Source of the DNA: Liolophura sinensis
Lineage: Eukaryota > Mollusca > Polyplacophora > Chitonida > Chitonidae
DNA length: 64,000 bases
Assembly: GCF_032854445.1 (NCBI RefSeq)
Contig: NC_088298.1
Coordinates: 14,931,504 to 14,995,503 of the forward strand
Direction of reading: 5' to 3'
Shown piece after piece: positions 1 to 11,286 of this stretch. Below the pieces are notes generated by a model. It ran no database searches and was not told the origin of the DNA. It was given only the letters and a program-made list of their open reading frames with translations. The stretch's first letter is position 1. Every line of letters begins with the position of its first letter. Position numbers and translations under genes: made by a program.

Positions 1-593
1 TTCCAGATTGAACAACCAATCAGTCAGTCAATCAATCATCCCACCACTCGGCTAATGCCTAAGGCGGATCTCAGAGCTCAAATCACATTATGTCATTCCC
101 ACACGTCTCGATACCACTTGAAATTCAAAGCGCCATGGAAACCGGATTGTCTTGAATAAATGGCAAACAAACAGCCGAAGCAAACCAACTGGGACTAGGA
201 TCATGAATTGCCCTCATTCGTCAATGTCTGGCCTCAGTCGAACTTGGTTCTTCCTCACATTTTCTGTACAGGCCACTAAATAAAATTTTAAAGAAATATC
301 GTCTGGCTTAGCAATAAAATAAATGTGCATGGAGTTTGTATTGTTTTAATTGTTTCGCTATTCTTTCTTTAACTAATGCAAAGTTAGGTATATTTCCATG
401 AAAACAATTTTGCCATGTTGTGTTGAATTTCTATGTTAATAAATTGTATGTATGATTGTGATTAGATAAATTGAAGCTCATATACACTTGATACAGAGAT
501 CATGAGACCGGAAAGTCGTCTTTTCAGTACACCGGTGAGAGAAGCGGGACTCACTGAGTACTAATAACCCGTAGTACTAATTTTAGTACTTTT
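1..593. other. No gene seen; short TCAA/TCAG repeat at the left edge
   Basis: Positions about 9-40 are a short degenerate run of TCAGTCAG/TCAATCAA tetranucleotides, the kind found repeatedly in this window and in one SINE tail. The rest is AT-rich single-copy-looking sequence with no convincing ORF or RNA gene. Confidence 0.4.
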
Positions 594-668
594 AGTAACA
601 CCTAGTGACCTTCGTCGTCACATGACTGAAAAATTGTTAAGTGCGACGTAAAAACCGAGCACACATAC
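594..668 (+). repeat. SINE 3'-end fragment (TGAG/CTCA-tailed family)
   Basis: About 75 bp match the 3' end of the longer element at 35883-36186 read on the other strand. Shared marks are CTTCGTCGTCA, CATGACTGAAAAATTGTTAA and a GCGACGTAAAAACC stretch where the family usually has TACGACGTTAAACCCC. Only the 3' end is present, as expected of a 5'-truncated or decayed retroposon. Confidence 0.6.
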
Positions 669-1637
669 ATTTAAAAATGAACACTATAGTCATAAAAAAG
701 TAGCATAGAAAGATCTCAGTCTATTCGGCTAATGTTCCCAGAAATAGAGAAAACTTAAAACTCCTCCAAAAGAGCAGATCAAAGCTGTATGTGTTCTTGT
801 GTTCTTTCATGTAATGTGACAGTTCTGGTGTATACGTGAGCATAAAACAACAGGTAGAACGCAAACGCTACGGCGTTTATGCAGAAATGATGTTATTCAC
901 AGTTATCTGAACCCTTCTGAGTTTTCCCGCAATTACCCTTGTCTTTTTTCAGTATGCACAACGAACAATACTGTCCGGTCGAATAGCATGCAATTCTGTA
1001 TAGTGTGGCTTCAGATGAAATATGGGTTAGGAGGCAAGATCGGTCCAGCTACCTTAAAACTTCATACTTTATGAATGTCATAGTTTCAATCAACGTTACG
1101 CCGAATTCGTCATCTGCGGCCTATAAAGGTCATGTACATAACGGACCTTTTACAGGTTTTTATCAACATTCCAATCCACGGTTGGTCTGGGGCACGGAAT
1201 CCCGACACTTCCCCGAGTTAAGCCAATTACAAGTGTAGGGGTAATAAACGCGTTGTGGGAGCCTTCCAAGAACTCACCCAATAAAAACGAACGATGAATT
1301 TAATGGATAACCGATAAAAAATCTGCTCCTAGACAACGTGATTTAATAAAGCGCCGTACCCTATCGCTGAACTCTCGTTTGTTTTGAGGGAAAAACGGTA
1401 TCTTTGAACGGACCAATGAGCACGGAGGAAGGCATCAAAGCGTAAATCAAGACAAGATGGCATAAATCTCAGTTCCCAATGCCCAAATCATGCTGAACAA
1501 AACTGGTTCTGGGGAGAAAAAATTACGTGCGACAGATTTATGAGTCTGACCTTACATACATTTATCACGTTAAAATTGCCAAAAAAAGAAAAATCGGGAT
1601 CAAAACGTCCGGTAAACTGTATGGTTACTAGATGTCA
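669..1637. other. No feature recognised
   Basis: AT-rich sequence. The 77-codon frame at 1005-1238 has no family signature and is within chance length. Confidence 0.4.
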
Positions 1638-3230
1638 GAGAGTGACAGATTGACAGACTGTTGTGACAGAGTGGGTGACTACTTCTCCAGTGACGGATTG
1701 ATTAATTGTTCGTTTAATTGCAGAGTGAGTGAATGTTTGTCCAGTAACGGACTGATTGTTTGTTTGATGGCAGACTGGGTTACTGTTTGTCCAGTGACGG
1801 ACTGAATGATGGTTAGTTAGACGGCACAGTGGGTTACTGTTTGTCCAGTCAAATGCTGACTGATGGTTGGTTAGACGGCACAGTGGGTTACTGTTTGTCC
1901 AGTGACATGCTGACTGATGGTTGGCTAGATGGCACAGTGAGTGACTGTCCAGTGACAGACTGACTGATGGTTAGTTAGGCGGCACAGTGGGTTACTGTTT
2001 GTCCAGTGACATGCTGACTGATGGTTGGTTGGACGACACAGTGAGTGACTATTTGTCCAGTGACAGACTGACTAATGGTAGGTTAGACGACACAGTGGGC
2101 TACTGTTTGTCCAGTGACAGGCTGACCGATGGTTGGTTAGACGACACAGTGAGTGACTATTTGTCCAGTGAAAGACTGACTGATGGTTAGTTAGACGACA
2201 CAGTGAGTGACTGTTTGTCCAGTGACAGACTGACTGATGGTAGGTTAGACGACACAGTGGGTTACTGTTTGTCCAGTGACAGACTGACCGATGGTTGATT
2301 AGACGACACAGTGAGTGACTATTTGTCCAGTGACAGACTGACTGATGGTAGGTTAGACGGCACAGTAGGTTACTGTTTGTCCAGTGACAGGCTGACCGAT
2401 GGTTGGTTAGACGACACAGTGAGTGACTATTTGTCCAGTGACAGACTGACTGATGGTTGGTTAAATGGCACAGTGAGTGACTGTTTGTCCAGTGACAGAG
2501 TGACTGATGGTACGTTAGACGGCAAAGTGAGTTACTGTTTGTCCAGTGACAGACTGACTGATGGTAGGTTAGACGGCACAGTAGGTTACTGTTTGTCCAG
2601 TGACAGGCTGACCGATGGTTGGTTAGACGACACAGTGAGTGACTATTTGTCTAGTGACAGACTGACTGATGGTTGGTTAAATGGCACAGTGAGTGACTGT
2701 TTGTCCAGTGACAGAGTGACTGATGGTACGTTAGACGGCACAGTGAGTTACTGTTTGTCCAGTGACAGGCTGACCGATGGTTGGATTGACGACACAGTGA
2801 GTGACTATTTGTCCAGTGACAGACTGACTGATGGTTAGACGGCACAGTGATTGTCCAGTGACAGACTGACTGATGGTTGGTTAAATGGCACAGTGAGTGA
2901 CTGTTTGTCCAGTGACAGAGTGACTGATGGTACGTTAGACGGCAAAGTGAGTTACTGTTTGTCCAGTGACAGGCTGACCGATGGTTGGTTAGAGGACACA
3001 GTGAGTGACTATCTGTCCAGTGACAGACTGACTGATGGTTAGACGGCACAGTGAGTGACTATCTGTCCAGTGACAGACTGACTGATGGTTAGACGACACA
3101 GTGAGTGACTATCTGTGCAGTGACAGACTGACTGATGGTTAGACGACACAGTGAGTGACTATCTGTCCAGTGACAGACTGACTGATGGTTGGTTAGAGGA
3201 CACAGTGAGTGACTATCTCTCCAGTGACAG
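1638..3230 (+). repeat. Minisatellite, 54-bp unit changing to 50 bp
   Basis: Tandem array. Degenerate copies from about 1638 lead into clear 54-bp units (about 1735-3030) containing TTGTCCAGTGACAGACTGAC and GGTTGGTTAGACGRCACAGT. Two alternating subtypes are visible: GTGAGTGACTATTTGTCC and GTGGGTTACTGTTTGTCC. From about 3030 to 3230 the units shorten to 50 bp by loss of a GGTT duplication. Because 54 is a multiple of three, frames stay open for long stretches on both strands; these are repeat artefacts, not genes. Confidence 0.95.
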
Positions 3231-4078
3231 ACTGATTGATGGTTAGACGGCACAGTGATTGTCCAGTGACAGACTGACTGATGGTTAGACGGCACAGTGA
3301 TTGTCCAGTGACAGACTGACTGATGGTTAGACGGCACAGTGATTGTCCAGTGACAGACTGACTGATGGTTAGACGGCACAGTGATTGTCCAGTGACAGAC
3401 TGACTGATGGTTAGACGGCACAGTGATTGTCCAGAGACAGACTGACTGATGGTTAGACGGCACAGTGATTGTCCAGAGACAGACTGACTGATGGTTAGAC
3501 GGCACAGTGATTGTCCAGAGACAGACTGACTTATGGTTAGACGGCACAGTGATTGTCCAGAGACAGACTGACTGATGGTTAGACGGCACAGTGATTGTCC
3601 AGTGACAGACTGACTGATGGTTAGACGGCACAGTGATTGTCCAGAGACAGACTGACTGATGGTTAGACGGCACAGTGATTGTCCAGTGACAGACTGATTG
3701 ATGGTTAGACGGCACAGTGATTGTCCAGTGACAGACTGACTGATGGTTAGACGGCACAGTGATTGTCCAGAGACAGACTGACTGATGGTTAGACGGCACA
3801 GTGATTGTCCAGTGACAGACTGATTGATGGTTAGACGGCACAGTGATTGTCCAGTGACAGACTGACTGATGGTTAGACGGCACAGTGATTGTCCAGTGAC
3901 AGACTGATTGATGGTTAGACGGCACAGTGATTGTCCAGTGACAGACTGACTGATGGTTAGACGGCACAGTGATTGTCCAGTGACAGACTGACTGATGGTT
4001 AGACGGCACAGTGATTGTCCAGTGACAGACTGACTGATGGTTAGACGGCACAGTGATTGTCCAGAGACAGACTGACAG
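3231..4078 (+). repeat. Minisatellite, 42-bp unit, about 20 copies
   Basis: This continues the 54/50-bp array. The unit is GTGATTGTCCAGTGACAGAC followed by TGACTGATGGTTAGACGGCA and CA. Relative to the 54-bp unit it lacks 8 bp in the GAGTGACTATTT part and 4 bp of the GGTTGGTT part. Copies are almost identical; the few variants (AGTGACAG versus AGAGACAG, TGACTGAT versus TGATTGAT) interleave, indicating recent expansion. Minus-strand frames of 302 and 336 codons arise only because 42 is divisible by three. Confidence 0.95.
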
Positions 4079-4270
4079 AAAGTATATGTTTGTTGACACA
4101 TCGGGAGAATTATTGTTTCTACCTTGACAGACTGACTTAAAGGAAAAGAAACGTTAAAAACATGACACCGTAGGCTGAGAAGAGCACATTTTTTCTGTCT
4201 GGTGGTGCCTGTTGCATAATTTTGCGATTCTTCCTAGGGATACACGTAAAGCCTGAATACAGCAAAGCAG

Positions 4271-4611
4271 GCATAAATCGCTGAGTCCGTCGCGTCCTCC
4301 ATCTTTAACACCCTGTAATTTATGCTGGGGGGGTGTTGCCGCTTAGCCAGCGACAGTCGTTAAAACTGCCGGCTTGTTCGTGTAAACTCGGAAACTACGT
4401 CCATCATTCCGGTTTCCCGATCGTCAAGCGGAAAATGAATCTTACCCTTCCCTACCTTCTGGGAAGAAGAGTTCTCCCGGAAATGTGCGAACTGCACTTC
4501 GGCGGTTTCCGACGACAATTCTCCTCCTAACATAAAATGACTAGTTCTTAGACAAAATGGAGGCGCCCACAGTGGATGTTGGCGCTGACTTTATTTATAA
4601 TTTATCAACCT
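4271..4611 (+). repeat. ~340-bp dispersed repeat, inverted partner at 61852-62180
   Basis: The whole block, from GCATAAATCGCTGAGTCC through TTTAACACCCTGTAATTTAT to GGCGCTGACTTTATTTATAA, reappears in reverse complement about 57 kb away. Both copies are similar in length (about 341 and 329 bp) and clearly diverged. The frames open in each copy (4333-4530 here, 61895-62107 there) lie on opposite strands of the repeat, so neither is a conserved protein. No terminal inverted repeat or A-rich tail was found, so its class is unknown. Confidence 0.8.
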
Positions 4612-5277
4612 GAGGTACATATTAGAATTTTTATGGCATGCACCTGCGAGGAAATGCATACTCTTTTCAATGGTATTTGACTGATATTTAAATTTTCTTC
4701 TCCTTTAACAAGTGTCTATTATACTGGACTGTTGGTCTGGTTGTCCATTGACAGACATACCGCCTGCCTCTACAATCTCTACGCAGGCATAGATTCTTTA
4801 ATACCACCCACAAATTAGTAAAAGATTTGGATTAGTCAGCTGTTGTATGGATGCTCATAGTCAGCAACGAACCAGATTAGATTCATCAATTTAAAATCAT
4901 GTTGTAAATAGGTCTCAATGTAAGCTGACGACGAGAAGATAAATCAATCAGACATTCAATCAGTCAAAATATGTGCACTGATCAGTGAATAATTCTTCGG
5001 TGAGGAGGAATATTTTATTAAGCCGGCTCCATTTGCCGACAAATTGTCGCCTGATCGTGGACGTTGTCTGGCCGGACTTCCATTCATGTCCTGTGTATGG
5101 TGTTACCTACAAATCCAGTCTCTGTAACGTTGGTCAGCCATTTTCCTCGATTTCATGGACAACGGCCATGTTTCTCATATTCCTAATGATGTTTTGCTTA
5201 GAATGGACTAGAGTTTAGTTGTATTGTCCTTTTCAAAATTTATATCCCAGGCGATCTCTCGCACGACGCGACACTTG
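4612..5277. other. No feature recognised
   Basis: AT-rich. The 77-codon frame at 4985-5218 shows no recognisable domain. Confidence 0.35.
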
Positions 5278-5928
5278 TAATGACCACTTTGTTGAAATTG
5301 GACTGGCCGGAATCTCCAAAAACGACAACGTTGTTAACTTAGTATGCAAATGAAGACCACTTAGTGTACATGGGAGAGGACAATAGGGCAGCATGGGCTG
5401 GTGAATGGAGCGCGCTGAAAGGGGCTGATTGAATCATGGCGACTCAATCAAGGCGCAATCCCTTTCGCTGGAGTTGTATGATAAAGACTCGGCTGTTCCG
5501 TACACCTGTCAACCCCGTCAGGCAGCAAGTCTAGCAAACAGACAGGAAATCTACCCCTTTTTCGAAGCCCTGTATTTTAGAGAACTAGAAGGAGAAATGG
5601 TCCTTTAAAGCATTATAATTCGCCGCTAAATAGTTCCCTTGCGTCTATGTTAAACGTTCCTGTACAAAAGACTACAGACTGGGTTTCACAGAGACGAAAC
5701 CCAGGGCAGCGAAGACAGTTGACAAATGGTTACACGCAACCGGTGAAATATGACCTTTTGTGAATTTACCTCAGTGAGGGGTTTATTTCAACTGTTCATA
5801 AAAATTCTTAAATAGCAGCAAATTACACGCCCCCTAACACTATGGTTTAACCAGAATTAGGTATAAAAAAATAATGCAGCGATGTTAATTGCAACTGATT
5901 ACACTGGTCAATGGCATAGAATTACTCA
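5278..5928 (+). repeat. Dispersed repeat family R, long copy 1
   Basis: About 640 bp aligned end to end with 11850-12475 in the same orientation. Shared landmarks are GACTGGCCGGAATCTCCAAA, TTAGTATGCAAATGAAGACC, GGCAGCATGGGCTGGTGAAT and CACGCCCCCTAACACYA. The last ~230 bp (about 5690-5928), with GCAAATGGTTACAC and AAATTACACGCCCCCTA, are the part found as many shorter copies elsewhere. No ORF spans it, so it looks non-autonomous. The transposon class is not determined. Confidence 0.85.
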
Positions 5929-6750
5929 AAAATACTCATCAAATTTAACATATAGCGGCAGTCGAATCGCAAAAATTCCTTGACCTAGGCTGGTTTTGAG
6001 CCAATACCTCAAGTGTATTAATTATAGAAGAAAGATGGAAAGCCTGTTTGTTGTAGCCTTTACCTGGTCTGCACAGTAAAAGTAGTCCGTTGTAACTTAT
6101 ACCCAACTTGAACTGTCGGCAGTGAACAAAATTTTGATATTTGTTGAAAACCCGTCTTTCATACATAACACATCGTATTATTAAAATAGGCGATGAAATA
6201 ACTACCAGCGACGAGAAAGGTACCCGCGGGACAAAACAGTCTCGCACCTTACCCTATAAATAATGAAATACATGTCATTACCAAGGGAGTCATTCCCATG
6301 GCTCGAAAGCACGCCTACATCCCCGGGAACTGGTCAGTACATCGGCCATTTATGCTGCACTAATGTCCAGAATAAGAGGGTAACCGGTCATCAACGGAGT
6401 TTGACCAGCTCTTGACCAGTGACGTGCCTGAGGGCCTAAGCAATAATTGTCCGAATTCAAACAAGACGGTTGAGATTGGCGGCCATATTTCAGCGAGACT
6501 CACGTTCGTGAGGCTTGTAATTAAGATACTGGCGAAGACGTCAGTTTCTGTTTAGACGTCTAACATTTATACAGATAGCAGCGGCCACCGTTCAGTTATA
6601 AGAAATGACCATTTCTAGTTCTCCGAACATGTCAAAGAGACTATGATTTATAGTTTCTGGAAAAATTCCAAACGATTCTTTCACAAGCATCTAACCCAGC
6701 CCGACAGAAATGTACTGGTTAAAAACGCTTGCTTCATAAAACAAAAAACA
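5929..6750. other. No feature recognised
   Basis: A 100-codon minus-strand frame (5945-6247) and other short frames have no domain signature and are within the chance range for this base composition. Confidence 0.35.
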
Positions 6751-6972
6751 AACCACAGTGGTTAAATGGTGGACCTAGGACAACCTCAGTGGTTAAATGG
6801 TGGACCTAGGACAACCTCAATGGTTAAATGGTGGACCTAGAACAACCTCAGTGGTTAAATGGTGGACCTAGAACAACCTCAGTGGTTAATGGTGGACCTA
6901 GAACAACCTCAGTGGTTAAATGGTGGACCTAGGACAACTCAGTGGTTAAATGGTGGACCTAGGACAACCTGC
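6751..6972 (+). repeat. 31-bp minisatellite, 7 copies
   Basis: The unit is GTGGTTAAATGGTGGACCTA plus GRACAACCTCA. Copies differ only at a few sites (GGACAA versus GAACAA; a 1-bp loss in TTAATGG). The 31-bp period equals that of two unrelated minisatellites at 39.5 and 41.6 kb. Confidence 0.95.
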
Positions 6973-7050
6973 TTAACGCGAAAAAGAGGGCCTCTTTTTG
7001 GGAAGTGGTCAGTTTAGGAAGGCAGATAGCATGTGATGACATCTTTAAGT

Positions 7051-7215
7051 ATTTATTTATTAGTTTAATGGTGTTTTACGCCGTACTCATGAATATTTTA
7101 CTTATACAAAGGCGGTCAGCATTATGCTAGGATGACGCCGGGGCAGGCCCCGGTGAAACTCACGACCATCCGCAGGTTTCTAGCAGACCTTCTCACGTAC
7201 GGGTGGAACATCTCC
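7051..7215 (-). repeat. tRNA-type SINE, 5'-truncated
   Basis: Read on the minus strand it contains CCTGCGGATGGTCGTGAG, a diverged central part and ACGGCGTAAAACACC followed by a (AATAAATA) tail at 7051-7066. The tRNA-like head is missing. It is diverged (TTGTATAAGT for CGTATAAGT). Confidence 0.85.
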
Positions 7216-7789
7216 AAGTAACATCTTGGACTGATGAAATCTACACCAATCAATCATCAGGCGTGTTGACAGCGACTTCGTTTATATATTCATGACTGAA
7301 CACTCACTACCTCCTGAAAAGTATTGGACCCACCGCAGCCGATCTGTTCATAACCACTGAGGTGGTAGACTAGGCTAGTAAGAGGGTTTTGAAGATATGT
7401 TTGAATATATTTTCTCTATTTGACGTTATTATGGTAATTCTATTATAGTATATAAAAAAGAGATAAAAACATAATCAAAAAACACACAAAAGTTTAAACC
7501 CTTTAGGAAGTATACCAAAAATATATTAGTAGACATACGCATGATCGCACTTATTATACACTCGTACATTTCCTTGTACCCCCTAAAACCATGGTGACAG
7601 AGAAGATTTTACGGATTGAAACAAAAATGCTTTCGGGCTGTCAAGAAATCAAATCAGGGTGAGACAAGTGAGATCTGCCTATGATATCAATCATGACAGA
7701 TGAGGAATGAGGGGGATAAGCTGTCCTTTTCAATCTCTACAGAAAACAAATTCGAAGAAAACATTTAAAAAAACAGGTAAAGGATTCAG
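7216..7789. other. No feature recognised
   Basis: AT-rich sequence with no convincing ORF or repeat match seen. Confidence 0.3.
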
Positions 7790-7930
7790 AGAATCGAATC
7801 TCGAGAAACAGAACAAATCACTACGCCGAGTGAGATCAAGCGATAAATTTTTCCAGACTTGTTTTGAAATTTATCTCACCAGAAGAGGATAATTGATACG
7901 ACTTTTTGCGAAGAAAATATCCAGCCACGT
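7790..7930 (+). repeat. Fragment related to the duplicated block at 13.6 and 23.5 kb
   Basis: GAACAAATCACTACGCCGAG, then GTGAGATCAAGCGATAAATT, ACTTGTTTTGAAATTTATCTC, and a downstream ATAATTGATACGA match the order seen at about 23456-23560 and, less well, at 13620-13700, 18140-18210 and 26175-26250. It is a degenerate copy of the same sequence family. The 61-codon frame over it is not conserved. Confidence 0.5.
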
Positions 7931-8989
7931 TCTCACAGTTTTGCCTTACTGTCACACTTCAAATGCGGTTTAGGAGAAATGCTTTTTTTTTTTTTTAAAT
8001 CAACTGAACTCGAAATAAAAATCGATATAGAAAAGGCGGCGGTTGCCTGTGGGTTATGACCGTTCAAACCAACATTCACATTCCCCATAAAAGAATAGCA
8101 ATGAAGCCAGGATATGTAATCGCACAATAGATCACAACCAGTGAATGCGATGGATTAATGTACAAAATTATGACGTACTTTCCCTGAACTCACGGAACTC
8201 ATAGTTTGAGAAATATTTGAATTTGTCTTATGGGTAATTTTACATTTTAAAAAATGATATTAATTGGCAGGTAAGTGGCATATGCAAGCTTTGAATGACG
8301 CCCCACAATAAAAAACAAGCACAAACAATTCTAGATAAATACCATTTGTTTGCTGGTATTAATACCCTTGAAGTATATTATTATCCAAGCATCCCAGTTC
8401 AATGTTTGAACACTGATTTAACCCTAGTAAAAGGATGCCAGCTAATTTATCTTCAAGAAATGATGAATATCACATTTTTGGATATGTGGCAGTGATATGT
8501 GTCAGCTCCCTGACAGCAAAATGTCACTTTGATCAACAATTATTATGAAATATATTTTTCGAGGGTGTTCCTTGGAAAATTACTACTTAAATAGGTGGGC
8601 GAATTTTAGTATTGCACAATTTAAGCTTCTCTATGCGTTCAGTCGTAGCTAGAGTCTGCCGTAAATAGAGCGAGCAGAAACAATTTCATTAGTCCAGGAA
8701 TCCGGCAATGGCTCAAGTATAAGGAAGCTGAAAATGGCTACATATGGGTTTTCCGGTCCACTGCTTAAACGAAAACAAGCGAAACCGATGTTGTGGAGCT
8801 TGACGCGTAGTTGATGAGAAGTTGTCCTAGGCTTGATTGAAAGACGCGGCCTCTCCATCACCGTCACCATATTTTTAATGGACATTCTGAAAATAACACC
8901 CAGCACTTCTACCGAGCGAGTTACAGCTAAGTACATCAACATTAGTAGAGTTTATTACGTCAAATGAAAAAAAAAAAACAGTCCCAGTT
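7931..8989. other. No feature recognised
   Basis: Small frames at 8295-8495 (+) and 8649-8942 (-) have no recognisable family and no splice-site support. Confidence 0.3.
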
Positions 8990-9165
8990 CGATTAGACCT
9001 GTCAGATTCTGACGTACAGAAAAAACCATCGTAACTGACAACAACCACATAAAAGAAACTTTAAACGTGACACCTATTACTACTTGGGATGCAGCGAACT
9101 TTATTGGTGTTTTCAGGAAGACATTTCCGTGCTAATACAAGATTGGGTTTCCATTTCGTGATGGC
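8990..9165 (-). repeat. Dispersed repeat family E fragment
   Basis: It matches the reverse complement of 10437-10640: ACATCGTAACTGACMACA-like start, AAACTTTAAACGTGACACCT, GCAGCGAACTTTATTGGTGTTTTC and CGTGCTAATACAAGATTGGG correspond to parts of the copies at 21350-21470 (same strand) and 29850-30010 (opposite strand). Confidence 0.6.
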
Positions 9166-9454
9166 CATTGACGATTGCTCGTATTGACCACCTATAGCCC
9201 TTACTCCAGCGCGAGATGTCTTAAACCATTACATTTTAGAGAAGGGAATAAAATTGAAAAAAAAACAAAACAATATGATATCATTCTTGGCAGTGATGGA
9301 TATTTTTTGGCGTTAAAGATGAGGGAGTTTTTGGCGTTAAAAATGGTATGACCCCTTGAAAGACCTGTGAAATAACAGAGAAGTTTACTGGCAGCCCGTC
9401 AGGGCACGAATAGCGGATTCAGAGTAAGTATATACCTTGCGCAGGGTATGTAGT

Positions 9455-9610
9455 CAGTTATTTATTTATTTATTTATTTATTTGTTACACTAATGCAATA
9501 ACAATCAGGTATAAACCGAAAAATCTGGCGACATACTTCGCCCCCGGTCTGTGAGCTTGATTCGAGCACGCTATGTCGTTGGTTAAGGGTTGAATTGCTG
9601 TGGTGAGAGG
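9455..9610 (-). repeat. Possible ancient SINE remnant
   Basis: A (TTTA)n run at 9461-9484 is followed by GAGCTTGATTCGAGCACG, which reads on the minus strand as a B-box-like GCTCGAATCAAGCTC, and then GTTGGTTAAGGG. The layout (tail, spacer, tRNA-like head in reverse) matches the clear minus-strand SINE at 51490-51722, but the central region is not recognisable. Confidence 0.3.
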
Positions 9611-10007
9611 CCTTAGTGGAAATGAAAAATCGCAAGTAGACATGGTTAAATGATGCCTAGAACTCCGATTTCTATCCTTACACTGCTTAAAACATAATCC
9701 ACACTGTCAAAGAATAAATGGCAAAATACTGTCACAGAAATTACAAACGAAAAAAATCCGTCCCAAAGCTATTCAGAGAGTCAAACAAAAGGACCATCTG
9801 ATCCCAGTATTGGTCGTGATTAAATGTAATGTTCCCAAATTCCTATCGAGACTGTAAGCAAATGGGATAAAGACTATCACAATAAAGACTGGCATAAAAT
9901 TTTACAATGGAAACATTGTCCACAATAAACACCATGATTTTTTTTTGCTCACGTAGCACTATCTTTTCAACTTCTGCATCTTTCATGACATTTTGTTAAC
10001 AGAAAAT
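9611..10007. other. No feature recognised
   Basis: AT-rich filler between repeat fragments; no ORF of note. Confidence 0.3.
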
Positions 10008-10261
10008 GCAATACAAAATTGCCCACAGAATAAGTAATCTCTGGGAAAATGCATGCACTGAAACTTTTTTTCAGAATTCGTTTTTGGAGAATTTGTTCTA
10101 CAGAGTCTTTCTATGATGTTGTCCGCAAAAGAAAATGGCACAAACGTTTTATGAAAATTTGCCGTCACTGGAAGACACATGTAGTGCAGATTCTCCCGTA
10201 TATACAAGTCGATAAGAAATAATTTTAAGTGGCAATAAAAATCACACAGAACAAATTGCAC
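10008..10261 (-). repeat. Left arm of a 250-bp inverted repeat
   Basis: 254 bp are nearly identical to the reverse complement of 11035-11286, with about 770 bp between the arms. The arms share GTGTCTTCCAGTGACGGCAA and GCATGCATTTTCCCAGAGAT (as read on the plus strand of the right arm). Each arm carries an open frame containing the same peptide (FHKTFVPFSFADNII), but the frame ends inside repeat sequence and its wider context differs. A degenerate third copy lies around 20650-20950 (-). Confidence 0.9.
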
Positions 10262-10266
10262 ATTTG

Positions 10267-10294
10267 TCAACTGCTCCAATTATTTCTTTTATAG
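10267..10294 (+). repeat. Direct repeat, left copy (partner 11385-11414)
   Basis: GTCAACTGCTCCAATTATTT followed by CTTTTAT occurs here and, with one extra A, about 1.1 kb downstream in the same orientation, just outside the right arm. It brackets the family E block and the right inverted arm, so it could be a duplicated target or the trace of a tandem duplication. Confidence 0.7.
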
Positions 10295-10436
10295 TAAATG
10301 TTGGTGTCTCCGGTCCCTCATCACGAAGTAATATGTTAAATGTTTGTATGCTCAAGAGCTCGATGTAATAATAAACTACATCCATCAATTCCCTCTCTTA
10401 TCCTACCATTTTCTTCTTTAACAGATGGGATTTTTA

Positions 10437-10850
10437 AGACATCGTGATGTCAATGAACGCTGAGTGACTCTCAGCATAGCAATCAGCGACAACGCTGTGC
10501 TGTCCTAAATTCACTTGAAACCCTGTATTACCATGGAAATTGTCTTGTCGAAAACACCCATAAACTTCACAGCGGACTAAGCCGTGAAAGGTGTCGCGTT
10601 TAGAGTTTCTTTTATGGGGTGGTTGTCACTTGCGACGTTTTTTTCTTTACGTCAGAGAGTGGCAGCTCTGATCGAAGTGATGCTGTTTTTCTGGATAAGG
10701 TAATAGACTCTTACCGCCGCTGATGTACTCGCTAAACTTCGTCTGGTTAAAGCGATGTGTGTGTTTTTAAATATTTCCGATAGAAAAAAAACAGAGGGTT
10801 GAAAATCGATGTGTCAGATTTTTACTCCTCAGGGAAACTACAGCGACTCG
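10437..10850 (+). repeat. Dispersed repeat family E
   Basis: It starts at CGATGTCAATGAACGCTGAG and includes GCAATCAGCGACAACG, CCTGTATTACCATGGAAATT, TAAGCCGTGAAAGGTGTCGC, GGCAGCTCTGATCGAAGTGA and ATCGATGTGTCAG. Parallel copies are at 29800-30165 (+), at 21150-21545 (-) and partially at 8990-9165 (-). No ORF runs through it. Confidence 0.8.
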
Positions 10851-11034
10851 GACCGTCATGCGGACATCAAATTTGATCTAGTTTTCAGTGAGTGCAAGTC
10901 GTAGCGCATCCGTATCTTTCTCTCTGTGAAATTTTTGTATTGTGACCGAACTGACCTGCGTGTGGACATGGAATTTGACCTACTTGACAGTCAAATGACT
11001 TGGGAATGCAAGTGGCAGGCGTGCAATTGTGTCT

Positions 11035-11286
11035 GTGCAATTTGTTCTGTGTGATTTTATTGCCACTTAAAATTATTTCTTATCGACCTGTATATACGGG
11101 AGAATCTGTACTACATGTGTCTTCCAGTGACGGCAAACTTTCATAAAACGTTTGTGCCATTTTCTTTTGCGGACAACATCATAGAAGGACTCTGTAGAAC
11201 AAAGTCTCCAACAACGAATTCTGAAAAAAAGTTTCAGTGCATGCATTTTCCCAGAGATTACTTATTCTGTGGGCAATTTTGTATTT
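11035..11286 (+). repeat. Right arm of the 250-bp inverted repeat
   Basis: Reverse-complement partner of 10008-10261. Differences between the arms are scattered single bases, so the pair is younger than the surrounding degenerate blocks. The sequence between the arms is family E plus flanking DNA. Confidence 0.9.

Noticed and set aside
1638-4078. CRISPR-like array
   Set aside because: Units are contiguous without unique spacers, in eukaryotic-type DNA; it is a minisatellite.
3089-4101. Minus-strand frames of 302 and 336 codons
   Set aside because: They are pure translations of the 42-bp minisatellite in two registers. The unit length is a multiple of three, so no stop can arise; there is no start context, splice signal or non-repeat part.
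4333-4530. Short ORF in the 340-bp repeat
   Set aside because: In the partner copy the open frame is on the opposite strand of the repeat, so coding is not conserved.
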